DNA of 64,000 bases from Endomychus coccineus (GCA_958510875.1 OY294068.1:159314388-159378387), one strand, 5' to 3'. Shown: positions 1 through 11,645, counted from the first letter of the stretch. Program-made: numbers and translations. Notes: generated by a model not told the origin, from the letters alone.

Positions 1-1156
1 ATAGAATTTTTCAGCTATTCTTCTCGTATTCGGCACCCCAAAAAACATTGAGTAACATCAAAATTACCCGTATAAAATTTTTCAGGATTTTACGACGATT
101 TTCATGACCGTGTGCCTGGACTATTAATATTTCAATCTTATGTGATTCGCTGAAATGATGCATCATCTTTTCGGGATTAAAATCAATGTCTACAGAGAAC
201 GATGATCCGTCTATTACATTTTCAAAATTGATTTCAGTAATCTGGCAATTAAGTTATTACAAATTGAAAAACATTTAGACTTCTCTACATTGGTCTATTC
301 TTCATGCTTTATTGCTTGTACTCCATTGGATTTGTCAAAAGAAAAGAAAACCCCCAACCAACGTTGTAACTATGAATTTATCTCGAAAACCACATAAAAC
401 GTCGCGGGTACTGCCATATCTAGAACATTCTGTATATAGGAAAAGCTTCTCTGGCTGTTTTGTATTTTTCTTGAAATTTGTGTAAATTGTCGGAAATTGT
501 TCTGGTTGGTGTACGTTGATGTCGGCGGTTTCCCAGACATATACAGTATCTCATTCCAGATGCATATATTATTCATAGAAAGCAGAGTGCAGATCTATTT
601 TTTCTCCGAGAACTAAACCAAACAGTCTTTCATGTGTTTGATGAGTTCACTTATGGGTAAAAATAAAATCATATTACTCTGAAAGTTGTGTAATAATTCA
701 ACAGGATGTGGTTCACTTAACAATAAGGCGACGCATAACAAAACCTCACTGCAAACATCCGCGTAATGAATGAAACTAGACGACTAAACGAAAACCAGCG
801 TGAGCAGTCGTTATTAATTTAATAATTGAATTGTATGTCCTGATGATATTTATGAAAATGTGTTGTATCACGACAACCTATTAATTTGAACAACATTTTT
901 ACGCGAATCCGGCTGCAAGCTTCAATGATTCACATGAAAAGCTCTTGTTATTCTCTCCGGCCAGATTAGGAATGCCGCTTTTTCGCAGAAGAATTTAATT
1001 AAAAAGAATAATTCGCACGGTGCTCTCGCGTCTGTAAAGCGCACTCACTACTTATGTATTAAAATATGAATTGCTCCTAGAGTTTTCTAATAATGAGAAT
1101 GTTGTATAGAAAGGAATATCGCGATACTCAAATTCGCTGAACTGGATGTCCTCAAT
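1..1156. other. Noncoding AT-rich sequence, no gene seen
   Basis: No reading frame here looks like a known protein and no terminal repeats were recognised. The only frame of note, on the minus strand at 370-576, has no recognisable domain and is probably chance. Confidence 0.5.
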
Positions 1157-1441
1157 TTATACTTCCGTATTGCTAGTGTATCTTGTACGCCACTCAATAC
1201 AGGTTTGATAGAGAATTTCCTTCTGCTCCTCAGGTCGGATCATTTCGATAATAAGCACTTGACGCAATTTTATTGCAACTATCGAAGACTCAGAATCAAA
1301 ATAGAAAATGAAACCTCGTAAAAAATTCTGATAATGACTTGATCTTCTTTTCAGCATATTGATTAGCGTTGCCAACGCTTCATAATCCGACGGATCATCA
1401 ATTTTGGGTCCTTTGAATAATTTAATTTGATTCGAATTCAT
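1157..1441 (-). pseudogene. Short ORF at the inner edge of an LTR-like repeat, possible gag start
   Basis: A 94-residue frame starts MNSNQIKLFKGPKIDDPSDY and carries no domain I recognise. Its start lies just inside a long noncoding repeat (1442-2890). The second copy of that repeat, at about 13250, also has a minus-strand ATG opening MNLNQ at the same place, so the start codon and 5' leader are shared by both copies. That placement fits the first codons of a retrotransposon gag downstream of a 5' LTR on the minus strand. No zinc knuckle or protease follows, so the frame is truncated. It could also be a chance ORF. The gag interpretation is inference. Confidence 0.3.
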
Positions 1442-2890
1442 GTTTTATGAATTATTATATCTTCAATGAATATACGATATGTTAGGCAGTCCTAGCGACA
1501 TTTCGTAATTCGATCCCTCTTTCCAGGGCATCGAATTCTAGGCCAGCAAGGAATCACGCTTTGCAAACGTAAGCACAGTACGAGGTCAGTGGTACGTATT
1601 TCCTGAGACAGGAGAAATCCACGTGGAGTTGAAAAGAGACGTCACGAGCCTAGACAGTTTCCTGTAGGTCGCTTTAATAACTCATGGACGAACTCTGCCC
1701 TCGGTATTCTAAATTGAACATATTTTCTAAGCTTTGCGCGGGCTTCCATGGTTTCATAAAAACTGATCACTTTGAGAAAGAAGGAGAGTTCTTCACCACC
1801 TTCTCGTTCGGTAAGGTAATTTTTCCTAGTTCAGCTGGCCTTCACTCCTTAAGGGATAACTCATTGCTGCATTAATTCAAGTCATATATTTTATTTAGAT
1901 TCCACACTCAAAATAATTAAAATATTTTCAATTTCTTTTTATTTTTGTCGAGATAATGTCACTATAGAGTGATAAAGTAATTTTTCAGTCAAGTCATGTA
2001 GAACCTTAATCCAGATTAACTTTTGTTGTAAAGATCATATTTTTTGAAATAATTTAATATCCTGTTTGTCAAGATTGTAACAAATTAGCTCCAAGAAATT
2101 CATAGAGATTAAATTAATTTTTGAATTTATGTTCATATAAGTCAAGAAAGAAATTATTTAAATTCAACCCACGTTAAATTTTGCTTCTGGTATTGGAAAA
2201 GGAAGAAACCCGTAGCTGTAGGTAGCTTGCCTTTGGAGCATTGAATTGGCTCATAGTTAGAACACAGTTGTGTAGCAAAATTAAACGTTGTATTTGTGCA
2301 ACAAGGGTCATGTATTATTGGGGGGGGGGGGGCGGTTGGGTCTTATAGCCGTGTTGAACTTGGGCGCGTCTTTCGCGGAAAGTGTTGGTTCCCTCAATAT
2401 CATTTTGTGACAATTCCATAACATCTATAATTCAATCCGACGTAGAACTCGAGTGTGTAAGTTCTCTATTTCTTAGTTCTACGAGGGATTCAAGAGAGAA
2501 TTGTGATATTAGACCAACAGGGTGAGCTCATTTTAATAGCCAAAGAACAACTGTTATATTGACTTCAACCTCTGAGTCGGCGATATAATAAAATGTGGTT
2601 ATTCAACCTTCAGATCACGCTCAGCCCGCCAATGTTCATTTTGTCAATATAATATGTTCTTTGAAGCCATCGTATTCAGAACAGCTTCTAGGTGGACTGA
2701 ATTATACCCCTAGTGGTGGCAGCTTAAAAGTACCTTAAGGGTACGCAGATGAACTAAGATCTCTGATAATAGAGCAGGTTCCAACAAACAATTCTCAATT
2801 CATATAACAAGTCGATGAGGTATTAGCGCTACCTGAAATGATACCAAGCCGACTGTTACAAGTAGTGTTTCAGCGGTGATATAGGTTTTA
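1442..2890 (-). repeat. LTR-like dispersed repeat, copy 1
   Basis: Long noncoding stretch that reappears, diverged, at about 13150-14890. Shared blocks include the region around 1560-1720 (compare 13360-13530), 2290-2640 (compare 13720-14050) and 2670-2886 (compare 14670-14887). The outer end has a TGTTACAAG motif, which on the minus strand reads as an LTR-like TGTAACA start. The inner end abuts the possible gag start. A 13-base G run sits at 2320-2332. Family and exact boundaries are unknown. Confidence 0.45.
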
Positions 2891-3040
2891 GAAAGCAAAG
2901 TGTTTTAGCAAGTGTACAATCATCATATCTTCTGGAGTTGTCAAGTGAAAGTTTATGTATGCTTGTGTGTCCACATTTTCTTCAGATCCTCCTTTGTATT
3001 TTAAGATTAACAGTAAGTTACTTTAGGGTTATTACCTAAC

Positions 3041-3520
3041 ATGACTCCTCGCTGTTCCATTCTTGGATGCAATAGTAACTACAATTATTCAACTAATACC
3101 TTGGTACTGTTCCTATGATTCGTTTTCGGAACGATACAAAATGAGACAACGATGGTGGTTGGCAATACATGAAGAAAAGAGCTTTAACGCTGTAGTTTGC
3201 ATTACAAATTTCGCAGATCGAATCTTAGCAGTTAGACGAACAGGACAAAATTATATAATTGTCGAAATTGATGTTTCACCCAAATTTGAATATAAAGGCG
3301 AAGAATTTATTGGGACAGTCGAAGGATCTTCTGATAGGAAATAGTTAGCCACGCAAATTCATGCTTTCAGGCTAACTTGTGTTTTCTTCAAAAATCAAGA
3401 TATCCTAGGACTTTTTCCCGTTAAGCAATCATCAGCTGATGCTTTCAATCTTGTGATTTTGGAAATTTTTCACTTAATACTTATTAATCTGATTTTAGAT
3501 TTTATCAAAATCGAATAAAA
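3041..3520 (+). pseudogene. THAP-domain / P-element-like transposase fragment
   Basis: Reading from the ATG at 3041 gives MTPRCSILGCNSNYNY, which contains the CxxxxC zinc pair of a THAP DNA-binding domain. After about 20 codons the frame stops at a TGA. A different frame (within 3063-3344) continues with RQRWWLAIHEEK and then VCITNFADR, which correspond to the tryptophan and second half of the C2CH module. The usual histidine of CxxH appears as asparagine. After the TAG at 3342, text in the same frame (QIHAFRLTC, then KQSSADAF) resembles the N-terminal part of P-element/THAP9 transposases. There is therefore at least one frameshift, one stop and a lost zinc ligand. A THAP-containing host gene exon is a less likely alternative, because no splice structure was recognised. 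Confidence 0.5.
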
Positions 3521-3539
3521 TTTGAATACTACGAGTTTC

Positions 3540-3954
3540 GATTGTTCCAGGTTTCAGTATAGACAGCAATTTGAAACGTTGAATTGTTTTGGTGCTTACT
3601 TTAATAAAAAATACACCGTGTAGTGGAATGTGTCACGTTTTGTTTGATGAGAACAAAGTTTGTGAAAATTTATTACAAGCAATTTACCGATTTAATTTTT
3701 TGCAGAAGTTAAAATTATGCATTTATCTAAATTATTATAGTTTGTAGGAAACGACGATCTTTGTTCAAAGAGGTGTTTATTTCATTATCACTTTGCTTGC
3801 GCTTATAATTGTTTACGTCCATTTTGAAATATATGAAATCGAAAGTATCATTCAATGGAAATCTCGAAATATTCACCGATCTTTGAAAAAGGCCATCATA
3901 CCTGTAAAAAACTATGTATAGCTGTTTGTGTCTCGAACCCAATTTCCAAGATTA
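3540..3954. other. Noncoding, nothing recognised
   Basis: AT-rich sequence. The minus-strand frame at 3727-3942 shows no known domain and overlaps the edge of the following LINE. Confidence 0.4.
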
Positions 3955-4310
3955 TGGAGAAAGGAATATATAAGACTAATCAACTTCTTTGATAAATACA
4001 AATTATTATCACCACATCAACACGGATTTCCAGAGGCAATCGAAACTGCGTCAACCGATCTAGTGAGAAATTTCCACGAAATTCTCGTTTGAGACACTCA
4101 TGTAGCTGCCATGTTTTTCGATACATCAGGAACTTTTGTCACCATAGATTCACTTTTCTTGGAAACGAAGCTGCGTGCAATGGGTGTGTGAGAGACACTT
4201 ATATTCATCCTGTTACTCTTATATTTATCTATCTTATATTTACAGTGTGGTTATTTAGCTTAGAAAATCATGCTACGTTGAAGTTTGATCCAATCATCGA
4301 GTAGCTAGAA
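3955..4310 (+). pseudogene. LINE reverse transcriptase, N-terminal half (fragment)
   Basis: Conceptual translation gives RLINFFDKYKLLSPHQHGF, then an alignment to RT motif A (MFFDTSGTFVTIDSLFL, matching the common FFDLSRAFDTID type), then LENHATLKFD. This is the order expected of a CR1/Jockey-type RT just before the conserved VPQGS motif. In-frame stops interrupt it near 4110 and 4190. The missing continuation appears at 5455-5960, so the RT is probably split by a roughly 1.1-kb insertion. Confidence 0.55.
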
Positions 4311-5454
4311 CAAACGTGAAAGATATCATCAAGGCAATTTAACATACTCAAGGTTAAGTCGAAGGGAAAACGCTAATATTAATCAAATAAACTCGTATTC
4401 AATAACAATAAAATTTAATAATAAAAATAACAAATAAATTAATAATAATAAAACAATGATTATACAAATAGATGATGGAAGAACATTGTAGTTAACTTTT
4501 AATACTTATAAGAATAAAAATAAGTTCAAAACCTACACTCATATAAAACAGAGATTATTAAATTGATTCCCCACATAGGAGATCGAAACTAAATGAACTG
4601 ATTTGGATGTATTGTTGAATCTGTACTTCAATAAAAACTGAGAACAACATACGTACTTTGATTGAAAATCTAAAACAATCCTAATTCAGCGGAAATCCAC
4701 CCTTCTTACCAAAATTCTCTGAAGAAAATATTAAGTTAAATTAATTGAAATTGATGGTGCCACGTGATTTCTTAAGAAAATAATAACTGAAGGTTTTTGG
4801 CATTGCTCCTGTTATCTTTAATGCGTCCTTTTCCTCAAAAACCAATCTACAATCAGGTAAAGGGTCCCCGAATTATTCAACCAATAAACAGTAAGATAGT
4901 TAATAATTCTTCCTTTCTCTCGAGGCCTCTAATGCAGTATGGTTTTGGTGGGGATTTCTAACCCTGTCTGTCCTTCTGTAAATGTTACTAACTGATTTCT
5001 TCTTTGACAATTATTTCAACTGTAATCAAGACTATTTTTAATTACAAATTTAGATGATTAGATACTATGTTACGTCCCGATTTACTCCCATATTATAATC
5101 ATTAACGGTTCGGGAATAATCTTCTACCTGAGCATCTCAAGATGGTTGACATTAACATTCATCGTAGCTTAGCATTCCCGTCCTATATTGTTCCTTCAGA
5201 ACAAGGAACATGTGTGAAATTATTGAAACCATCTTGACCATGGCAGTGGGTGTGAATTAACTTATATTCAGTTCAGAAATTATTTCACGTTTCTCATGCT
5301 ACATTCGATATTGCTACTAAACAGAAGACATATGGCAACCCCGAGATGTTCTTGTGACTTTGATTTTAGATATTTCGAGTTTACATGAAATTTTAATTTT
5401 CTAAGAATAATTTTGTTTCGAATATTGCAAATGACCTGTACTAAACCCTTAATA
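4311..5454. other. AT-rich insertion splitting a LINE RT; contains an LTR-like segment
   Basis: No coding frame is recognisable. Positions 4385-4460 are a low-complexity AATA/TAATAA tract. The right part contains an LTR-like segment (5068-5330). The flanking RT fragments read as consecutive parts of one protein, which is why this block is interpreted as an insertion. No clear target duplication was found at its ends. Confidence 0.4.
5068..5330 (+). mobile_element. LTR-like segment followed by a PBS-like site
   Basis: The segment begins TGTTACGTCCCG, a start seen in many Ty3/gypsy LTRs, and ends in CA. Two bases later comes TGGCAACCCCGA (5333-5344), which resembles a tRNA primer-binding site. 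No gag or pol follows, so this would be a truncated 5' end of an LTR retrotransposon. The call rests on terminal motifs only. Confidence 0.35.
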
Positions 5455-5952
5455 CGCTGTTGTTCATGTTAGCAACACATATTCAGGTGAACAAGTCATT
5501 GAACTGAGAACATCTCAGGGTGAGTTCTGGGACCGCTGCTATTCTTGGTGTATATAAACGAATTGCCTGAATTTTTTGCTGATGACACGGCAGTGGTTGT
5601 CTCGGAAACTCACATGAAGAAGTTACCCATAGAGTTGAATTAGCAATCAGTCAGTTCTCGCTATGGTGCGAAATTAACCATCTTGTGGTTAACCTACCAA
5701 AATCCGATTACATGGAATTCACAGGAAAATATAAATCACCTACCGTTGATCCAATTACCCCCATTTAGTGATATAAATATACAGGCCGTAAACTCTTTCA
5801 ACTTCCGGGCTGCTATTGTTGATTCGAAATTATCTTGAACTGCTCAAATAAATCACATTTGTAATAAGCTCAACGTATTTTGATATAGTCTCTCAAAATA
5901 TGTCTCAATGAACAAAGTTCGATTAACATCTATTATCCTCTGGCATCAGTTA
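5455..5952 (+). pseudogene. LINE reverse transcriptase, palm fragment
   Basis: Across frames the sequence reads as a degraded VPQGS block (TSQGE, then LGPLLFLVYINELPEF), then FADDTAVVVSETH, the catalytic FADD of RT motif C, then LWCEIN and VNLPKSDYMEFTGKYKSP. Residues between NELPEF and FADDT have been lost. It is the expected continuation of the RT fragment at 3955-4310 and is followed by 3' UTR-like sequence ending in a CTAT microsatellite. Confidence 0.6.
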
Positions 5953-6190
5953 TACGAGAGCAAGGTGAAAAGTTCCTAAAATATTAAACAGGTGGCGCCA
6001 CAGTCGTTAATCCCATGTGACATTTGTGATGTAATATTTCCAACTAGAACACATTAAAATGTTCAGACTGATATGACATTCAGTTCTGTTTTGACACCCA
6101 TCGAAAGAAAGCAACCGGGAAGATTATGGATATGAAGTACAAAAATCGCCAAAACATAGCGGGAGTCATCTGTACAACCTACTGCCTGAA
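5953..6190 (+). mobile_element. Mariner-family 5' end, severely truncated
   Basis: Starts with TACGAGAGCAAGGTGAAAAG after a TA, matching the terminal repeat of the mariner at 24516-25172. The segment around 6025-6110 is also found, reverse-complemented, at about 27475-27550. Only the 5' UTR and the first codons of the transposase can be present. It lies inside the LINE 3' region. Confidence 0.5.
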
Positions 6191-6565
6191 TCGCCAATCT
6201 CTAAAATGTTTTCAAACTTTCCAGAGATTGGTTTAGTCGAGACTGAACTTCAAACAATTCTAACTTCAAACAGTTCTTATGACGCATCTGAATTTCAAAC
6301 ATATTTTATATACTCCTAATGATTACCATCTAACTGTTAATTTTTCAATTATTGTAATTTCATCACTACTATAGTATTTTGTAACTAACTATATATCATA
6401 TCTCAAACATCTAGCATCAGACTCTTACCAGTCAGGCAAATTCTGTTCATTATTTGTATTATCAAATTATCAATATCTTGTATGTTTTGGTTCTTACCTG
6501 ACGAACTGACATATAACATGACACAAGGGTAATAAATAATCTATCTATCTATCTATCTATTAGAA
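6191..6565 (+). repeat. LINE 3' UTR with (CTAT)n tail
   Basis: Noncoding sequence ending in AATAAATAAT followed by CTAT repeats at 6540-6561. An AATAAA-like signal followed by a short tandem repeat is the usual 3' terminus of CR1/Jockey-type LINEs. It fits as the end of the LINE whose RT lies at 3955-5952. Confidence 0.5.
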
Positions 6566-7970
6566 ATTTCAGTTCAAGCCTCGAACCTGTCCTGGAAATG
6601 CTACCTGCAATGATTGGTGGAACGTCGTGCTATTCTGACGCGAAATTCATCGAGAAACCAAGAATTTTCAAGGTTAGCTATCTGCGAAGTCTACTATTCA
6701 AGATATCCATTGGTAGTCTGGAGATTTAACTCAATTCCCACCATTTCAAATATCTTACTGTAATATTAAAGTCACAAGCTATTTATAAATCAAATTTTGA
6801 ATGTTATTGAAAGGCAAATTAGATCAGAATAAAACACGCTTCAATTAGTAGAGTGAGCTTGAGTTGGTGATGTCACAAATTGTAGGAGACGACCTAACTC
6901 TAGTAGACTATGCCCAGACACTGAGAAGATTGAAATCCAATATAGAAATGATGATTGTTCTTCAATACTGAATCACTGAGTAGTATAAGCTATTTGAAAC
7001 AATATTATGACATTTCATCTCACCTAATTTAACAATAATGCCTGATTGGTTGGCTCACCAGTCATCACTTATACTACGTCACATCAGTGACACTCGGAGT
7101 TCACTTCCTAAGGTAAGTTCTAATTTCCATATTTAATGAGAGTCAATCTGAATAAAATTTCCTCATCGTTTGAACGTAAACGTTCAAATTCGCAGCAGTT
7201 TTTTTGAAAAGGCCGGTATATCAAGAGGGGACTTTCTAAAACCACCGCAAATATTCAGCTTTATTACCTCATGCGACTTTTAATTGCCTTCTTTAATTCA
7301 CGTTCCAGATCATTACACTTGCCTGGGTGTTTAAAGCAGGGCAGTCTTTGTAGAGCCAACTTTTTGATGGTCGCATAACACTTCCGCTAATGTAAGTATA
7401 TCCAAAACAAAGTTGGAGTTGTTTAGTTCATAATTATGAATATATGCGAGCTGCGTTACTGTTACTGTTCACCATTTGCATTATTTGCAATGAATAATAA
7501 CAATAACAATTTGGACGGTTGTTCCACTCCATTATGTTCCACATTTTGAATGTTTTAAATTCATATAATTATTTTTTATAAGTCTACACTCACATGCACA
7601 CTTCAATGTGGGAGAGACTAGTAATTTTAAGGATAACAAGTTTGACTATTCAATAACTTTTCTTTGGACTAAGAAGAATATTAATTCATACAATCGGTAA
7701 TTAGATTGCTAGTATTGGGAAGGGCTCATTTTGAATTATCAGCCACGTAGAAACAGCTAAACTCATGGAAAGACGTCAAAAAAAGGGCATGTGAAAGTTT
7801 ATTTAAATGGACAGAAAAATATATGTCATGGACATTTTTTTATTGATCTCAATGTATCAGCTGTCTGTCATGTAAACGTTGCAAAATTCAAGTAGGTTCG
7901 AAGATTTCGTGTCGATTGGGTCAGTGGTACTTCTGTTGTATATAGTGTTTCAAAATGATGTCAGTTCCTA
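6566..7970. other. Noncoding, no gene recognised
   Basis: No frame resembles a known protein. A short perfect inverted repeat (TTTGAACGT/ACGTTCAAA) lies at about 7170-7190. No terminal repeats or target duplications were recognised. Confidence 0.4.
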
Positions 7971-7973
7971 TAA

Positions 7974-8530
7974 ACAGGGTGTTCAAAAGTAATTTTAAGA
8001 TTTAGGGGTGGTTTCCCATATGAAATGTTTCCTGGGTCCTCCCTGCCGAGTTATTACCATAAAAGTGAGTTGAAAACACTGTTTTGCCACCTTTTCTTAA
8101 AAACGGTGAAATTTAAAATTTGGTCTGTGAACCACACTAATCGGATCATACTAATCGAATGCCATTTTTAGGTGAAATACTTATTGGCACCTATCATGTA
8201 AGAGCAATATTCTGTTAGAACTTTTTTGTTTCCTGTCTCGGCTTCTAGTACATAGAACTATTATCGAGCAAAAAAATTGAATTCATTTTGATAACCCCTT
8301 TCGAAAGGCACATCAAATTGATTGGAAAAACCTAGTAGGCCGCTGTCACAATATTATTATTAGACACCGGCAATAATAAAAGAAATATTTCATCAAAAAA
8401 CTTGTTCAAGTTGTCTTGTTAAGTAAAGATCAACGCATTTACTAATGCAGAATATTAGGCGAGGAAATGAAGCAGCCGAAAAAGGCCAAAGTAAACAATT
8501 AAAAAGTGGCTGAACCAGTTTTAAGGACAA
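7974..8530 (+). repeat. Possible mariner-type 5' end and noncoding remnant
   Basis: Begins ACAGGGTGTTCAAAAG after an AT-rich flank, resembling the ACAGGGTG termini of Tc1/mariner elements, as at 38614. No transposase motif can be read downstream and no partner terminus was found, so the assignment is weak. Confidence 0.25.
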
Positions 8531-8699
8531 TTTTCAATCGATTCTAGAAGTCGTTTCAAAAAATGTGGCCAGTCTGTTTTTTGTTTAAATGCAGTTTAGC
8601 ATTTCTACAGAGGAAAATGCATTTTTTCTAATACGCTTCCAGGAGCTGAAAGACAATGTGAGTAAAAAGTGGGCAAATATAGCTCGAATAGGACAGAAT

Positions 8700-9180
8700 T
8701 TCTTACTCGGGGGTTTTTGGGGATCGCTGATCACGATTCTGAAGTCGGATTGTATCAATAACTCTCATGGGGGCCAGGGCATCCGGATACCTAGGTCATC
8801 TCCAGTAAATTCGTGAAAATATCTTCTGCAATTGAGTGAAACTTTGAAGAGAGGTTTTGAGGGTTTTTGGGGTTAATGATCACGATTCTAGTGTCATATT
8901 CAAACTACGACGCACCTGGGGCTCAGGGCATCCTGATACTGACGTCATCTCTAGGGAATTCGTAAAATTATGTTTTCGAATGGGATGAAACTAGTGAGGG
9001 AAGTTCTTTTGAGCTTGTCCGTTTTGACCATGACCCTCAATAGTCACGTGGTGGTCAGAATACCCTGATGACCTATGTTGTCTCCAGGGATTGTTTTTTA
9101 TATGTTCCAAAATGCAACCAAATTCGTCTGTTTTAGGGTTTTGGGTGCTGACCACGATTCAAGAGCCGAAATCAATGATA
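8700..9180 (+). repeat. Degenerate tandem repeat (unit about 150-170 bp)
   Basis: Three to four diverged units. Each contains a GGTTTTTGGGG-like block, then GATCACGATTC, then an ATCC(G/T)GATAC-like block and a CTCCAG/CTCTAGGGAATTCGT block. Units start near 8708, 8866, 9010 (weak) and 9138. The plus-strand ORF at 8589-8816 is a by-product of this repeat rather than a gene. Confidence 0.6.
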
Positions 9181-9429
9181 ATGATAATAATAATAATATT
9201 AATAAATACAACTTGATTTTTACTTAATAATAATAATAATTCTAATGAATAATTCAACAATTTTTTCTGTTTCCGCTTGTTAACTTATCTGTTGTAGATT
9301 TATTCTTGAAAAACAAACTTAATCATTGAAATTTTTGTCATTAAAGTCGAAAATATAATACTACTATTATCTTAAACTTGAAAACAGTTTGACTACAGTG
9401 CAAAAGGTATTTTTTGATATCTTTGTTGC

Positions 9430-9640
9430 CGACATCACAGATCTGTTCATATGATGATGCATCGTCGATTGATTCTGACTCTAGAATCGTGATCAGCGCC
9501 CCAAGAAACCCTCGAGAGACGAATTTGGCATTACAGAGCATATTAAAAAACGATCCCTGGAAAGGACTTAGGTCGTCAAAGTATCCTGACCGCCAGGTTA
9601 TGGTCGTGGTCATTACCAGCAATCTCCAGAGAACCACCTC
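9430..9640 (-). repeat. Inverted copy of the 8.7-9.2 kb minisatellite unit
   Basis: Contains the reverse complement of the GGTTTTTGGGG / GATCACGATTC blocks (around 9482-9520) and of the later blocks (around 9550-9600). Both strands stay open here (9341-9766 minus, 9414-9695 plus), but neither encodes a recognisable domain, and the frames probably follow from the repeat. Confidence 0.5.
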
Positions 9641-9689
9641 ACTCAATTTCTTCTTATATTTTGGCCTCACGTCATCTTCGACGAACATC

Positions 9690-10370
9690 TTGTGAACCAG
9701 CAGTGGAATGTAGGAAGAGGAGATAGGCATTCGTATTTTTATTGGAAGTTTGGAGGATATAGGCATGGGGAAAGACCTCTCTAGGTAAAGAGTTCCAGAA
9801 CGTCACTATTCGATGGAAAAATTAAGTCTGGTAGAAAATCACCACTTCACTGGCAGTGAAGTGGTGACTAGTTTGAGTTCGTCTAGTCTGTCTAACTGGA
9901 ATGTTTGGTGGTGGAAGAACAGACGCAATTTCTGATGAATACTGACCATCTATAGGGAAGATGTTTCTGCGATGTTTTAGAGAGGACAATGAACTCGTAA
10001 ATTTGACATTATCAATCAGACGAATATCTCTCTTCTATATAAGCCAAGAGCTTCGGCGTACGCCGAACTCCAAATATATGAACACTACTCCAGGACAGGT
10101 CGAATCTGTACTTTGTAGATTATGAGGAGCTGCTGGAATGTAAAGTAGCTCTTGGCACGGAATAGAAAACCAAATTTTTGTGAAGCGGTTTTCGCATGAT
10201 CGTCCCATGAAAGTGTGCTGTTGGTGGTGATCCCGAGCATTGTTATGGAAAACTTCATAGGAATAGTTGTACCTGACTTCATCATATTAGGGATTGTGGG
10301 ATCCGCCTTCCTGGAAAAGATGCAAGCTTGAGTTTTGGTTGCATTAATCTCTACCGGAACAGCTCAATCA
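9690..10370 (-). pseudogene. LINE RT C-terminal fragment, family A copy 1
   Basis: On the minus strand the translation begins INATKTQACIFSRKADP and continues MLGITTNSTLSWDDH, then KFGFLFRAKSYFT, then YKVQIRPVLE. This is the thumb and C-terminal section common to CR1/I/Jockey-type LINE reverse transcriptases. After frameshifts it reaches the terminal TFWNSLPREVFPHAY, the usual last block of such proteins. It is 5' truncated and interrupted by stops. Fragments of the same family occur at 11545-11640 and 16400-17720. Confidence 0.65.
9839..9867. repeat. Near-perfect 29-bp palindrome
   Basis: Two 14-base arms (TCACCACTTCACTG and its complement) flank a single G. It lies inside LINE family A. The related copy at about 17465 lacks the palindrome. 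Confidence 0.75.
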
Positions 10371-11540
10371 TCGCCATTTTTTTACGCATATTCGCACACA
10401 CATACGCCCACTAGATCGATTCACAAATGCTCAAAACTGGTATATCCGCGAAAATCTGGTACATTCTTTAGATTGATTACGAAACTTCCTTCATACAACA
10501 TATAGTCAGGGAAGTGAAAACATGAAGAAACCAAACCATAATCGATAAGCTTGATGGCATGATGTTCAGAATACATACATAACGAAAGTTTGTGCATTAC
10601 GACTTTCATCTTTCTAGGAAGTATATGATCTTACGATATAATTGGATTGTAATGACTAGAGGAAATTCAAAAACGGGTATTGAAACTAATTTATAACAAA
10701 CCAAACTCACTCCCCAGGGGAAAATTTATACAAGATATGTATCTAATGTAGTGGAATCAAAACAGTTATATGCTGAAGAGGTTTAAGTTAAATTAGCGAA
10801 AATTGGAATAGACGACATTATTCACCTCCAACATACATAATGTGGAACTAGGGTTTTGAATAGAGAATATAGAATTCAGAGTATTATAATCTAGTAAATA
10901 GCTCTCATAATAGTCAGATATTGAGGGTAGGTATATGTTTTCAAAAATTAATGCTGAATAATTTATAGTCGAGTCAGTCCTTGATATTCATGTTCATCTA
11001 TATCCATTAATGGTTCACTTAATTATATATTATTATATTGAATATATCATCAGAAGAATGGAAATAATCTCCTGCAATAATTAATATACACATATATATG
11101 TGCTGTGTGAATATATCGTTGTTGTAACTTACCTCATGTACATACGTTTTGTGTCAGTCATATTACGTTGTACATATAACTCTTGTGGTATATCTATTGC
11201 ACACATGTGCCTTGCGTCGAATCGTTAATGGTAATTTTTACGTATGACGTACGGTCACAGCCTTTTTGATAATGTCGTCAACGCACGATGAGGCGCCCTT
11301 TGTTTGATCTCAATACCGAGAGGGAATGGGGAGAAACGGAATCTTTCCTCAATAAATGTGCCACAGAATTATCACCAGTATTTTGCAGCTTGTTGATCCT
11401 GTCGTACAAACTTGGTGTATTTCATTGCAGCTGAGGACAGCTAGAGTACAAACATAACATACAAAGGAAAGAAAAGACCCTCCCTAATAAGCTCATGCAA
11501 TACTTAGAGAGCTCCAAAATGACCGGCAATATGCTTTTGT
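10371..11540. other. Noncoding, no gene recognised
   Basis: AT-rich sequence with no recognised protein similarity. The minus-strand frame at 10421-10609 has no known domain. Confidence 0.4.
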
Positions 11541-11544
11541 CTGC

Positions 11545-11645
11545 AAAAAACTAGGTTTTCTATTCCGTGCCTAGAGCTACTTTACACCCCAGCAGCTTCA
11601 CGTAATCATGAAAACACATATTCGGCCTATTTTGTAGTGGTGTTC
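11545..11645 (+). pseudogene. Short LINE family A fragment
   Basis: The stretch corresponds to KLGFLFRA...YFTPQQL...IRPIL of the RT C-terminal region, the same segment as in the copy at 9690-10370 but on the plus strand. Only about 100 bp remain. Confidence 0.5.

Noticed and set aside
8700..9180. CRISPR-like array
   Set aside because: The units are long, diverged and without constant short repeats and unique spacers, and the genome is eukaryotic.
9341..9766. 141-residue minus-strand ORF as a host gene
   Set aside because: It joins LINE family A 3' sequence with the inverted minisatellite; the GFLGALITILES segment is repeat sequence also seen at 8700-8760.
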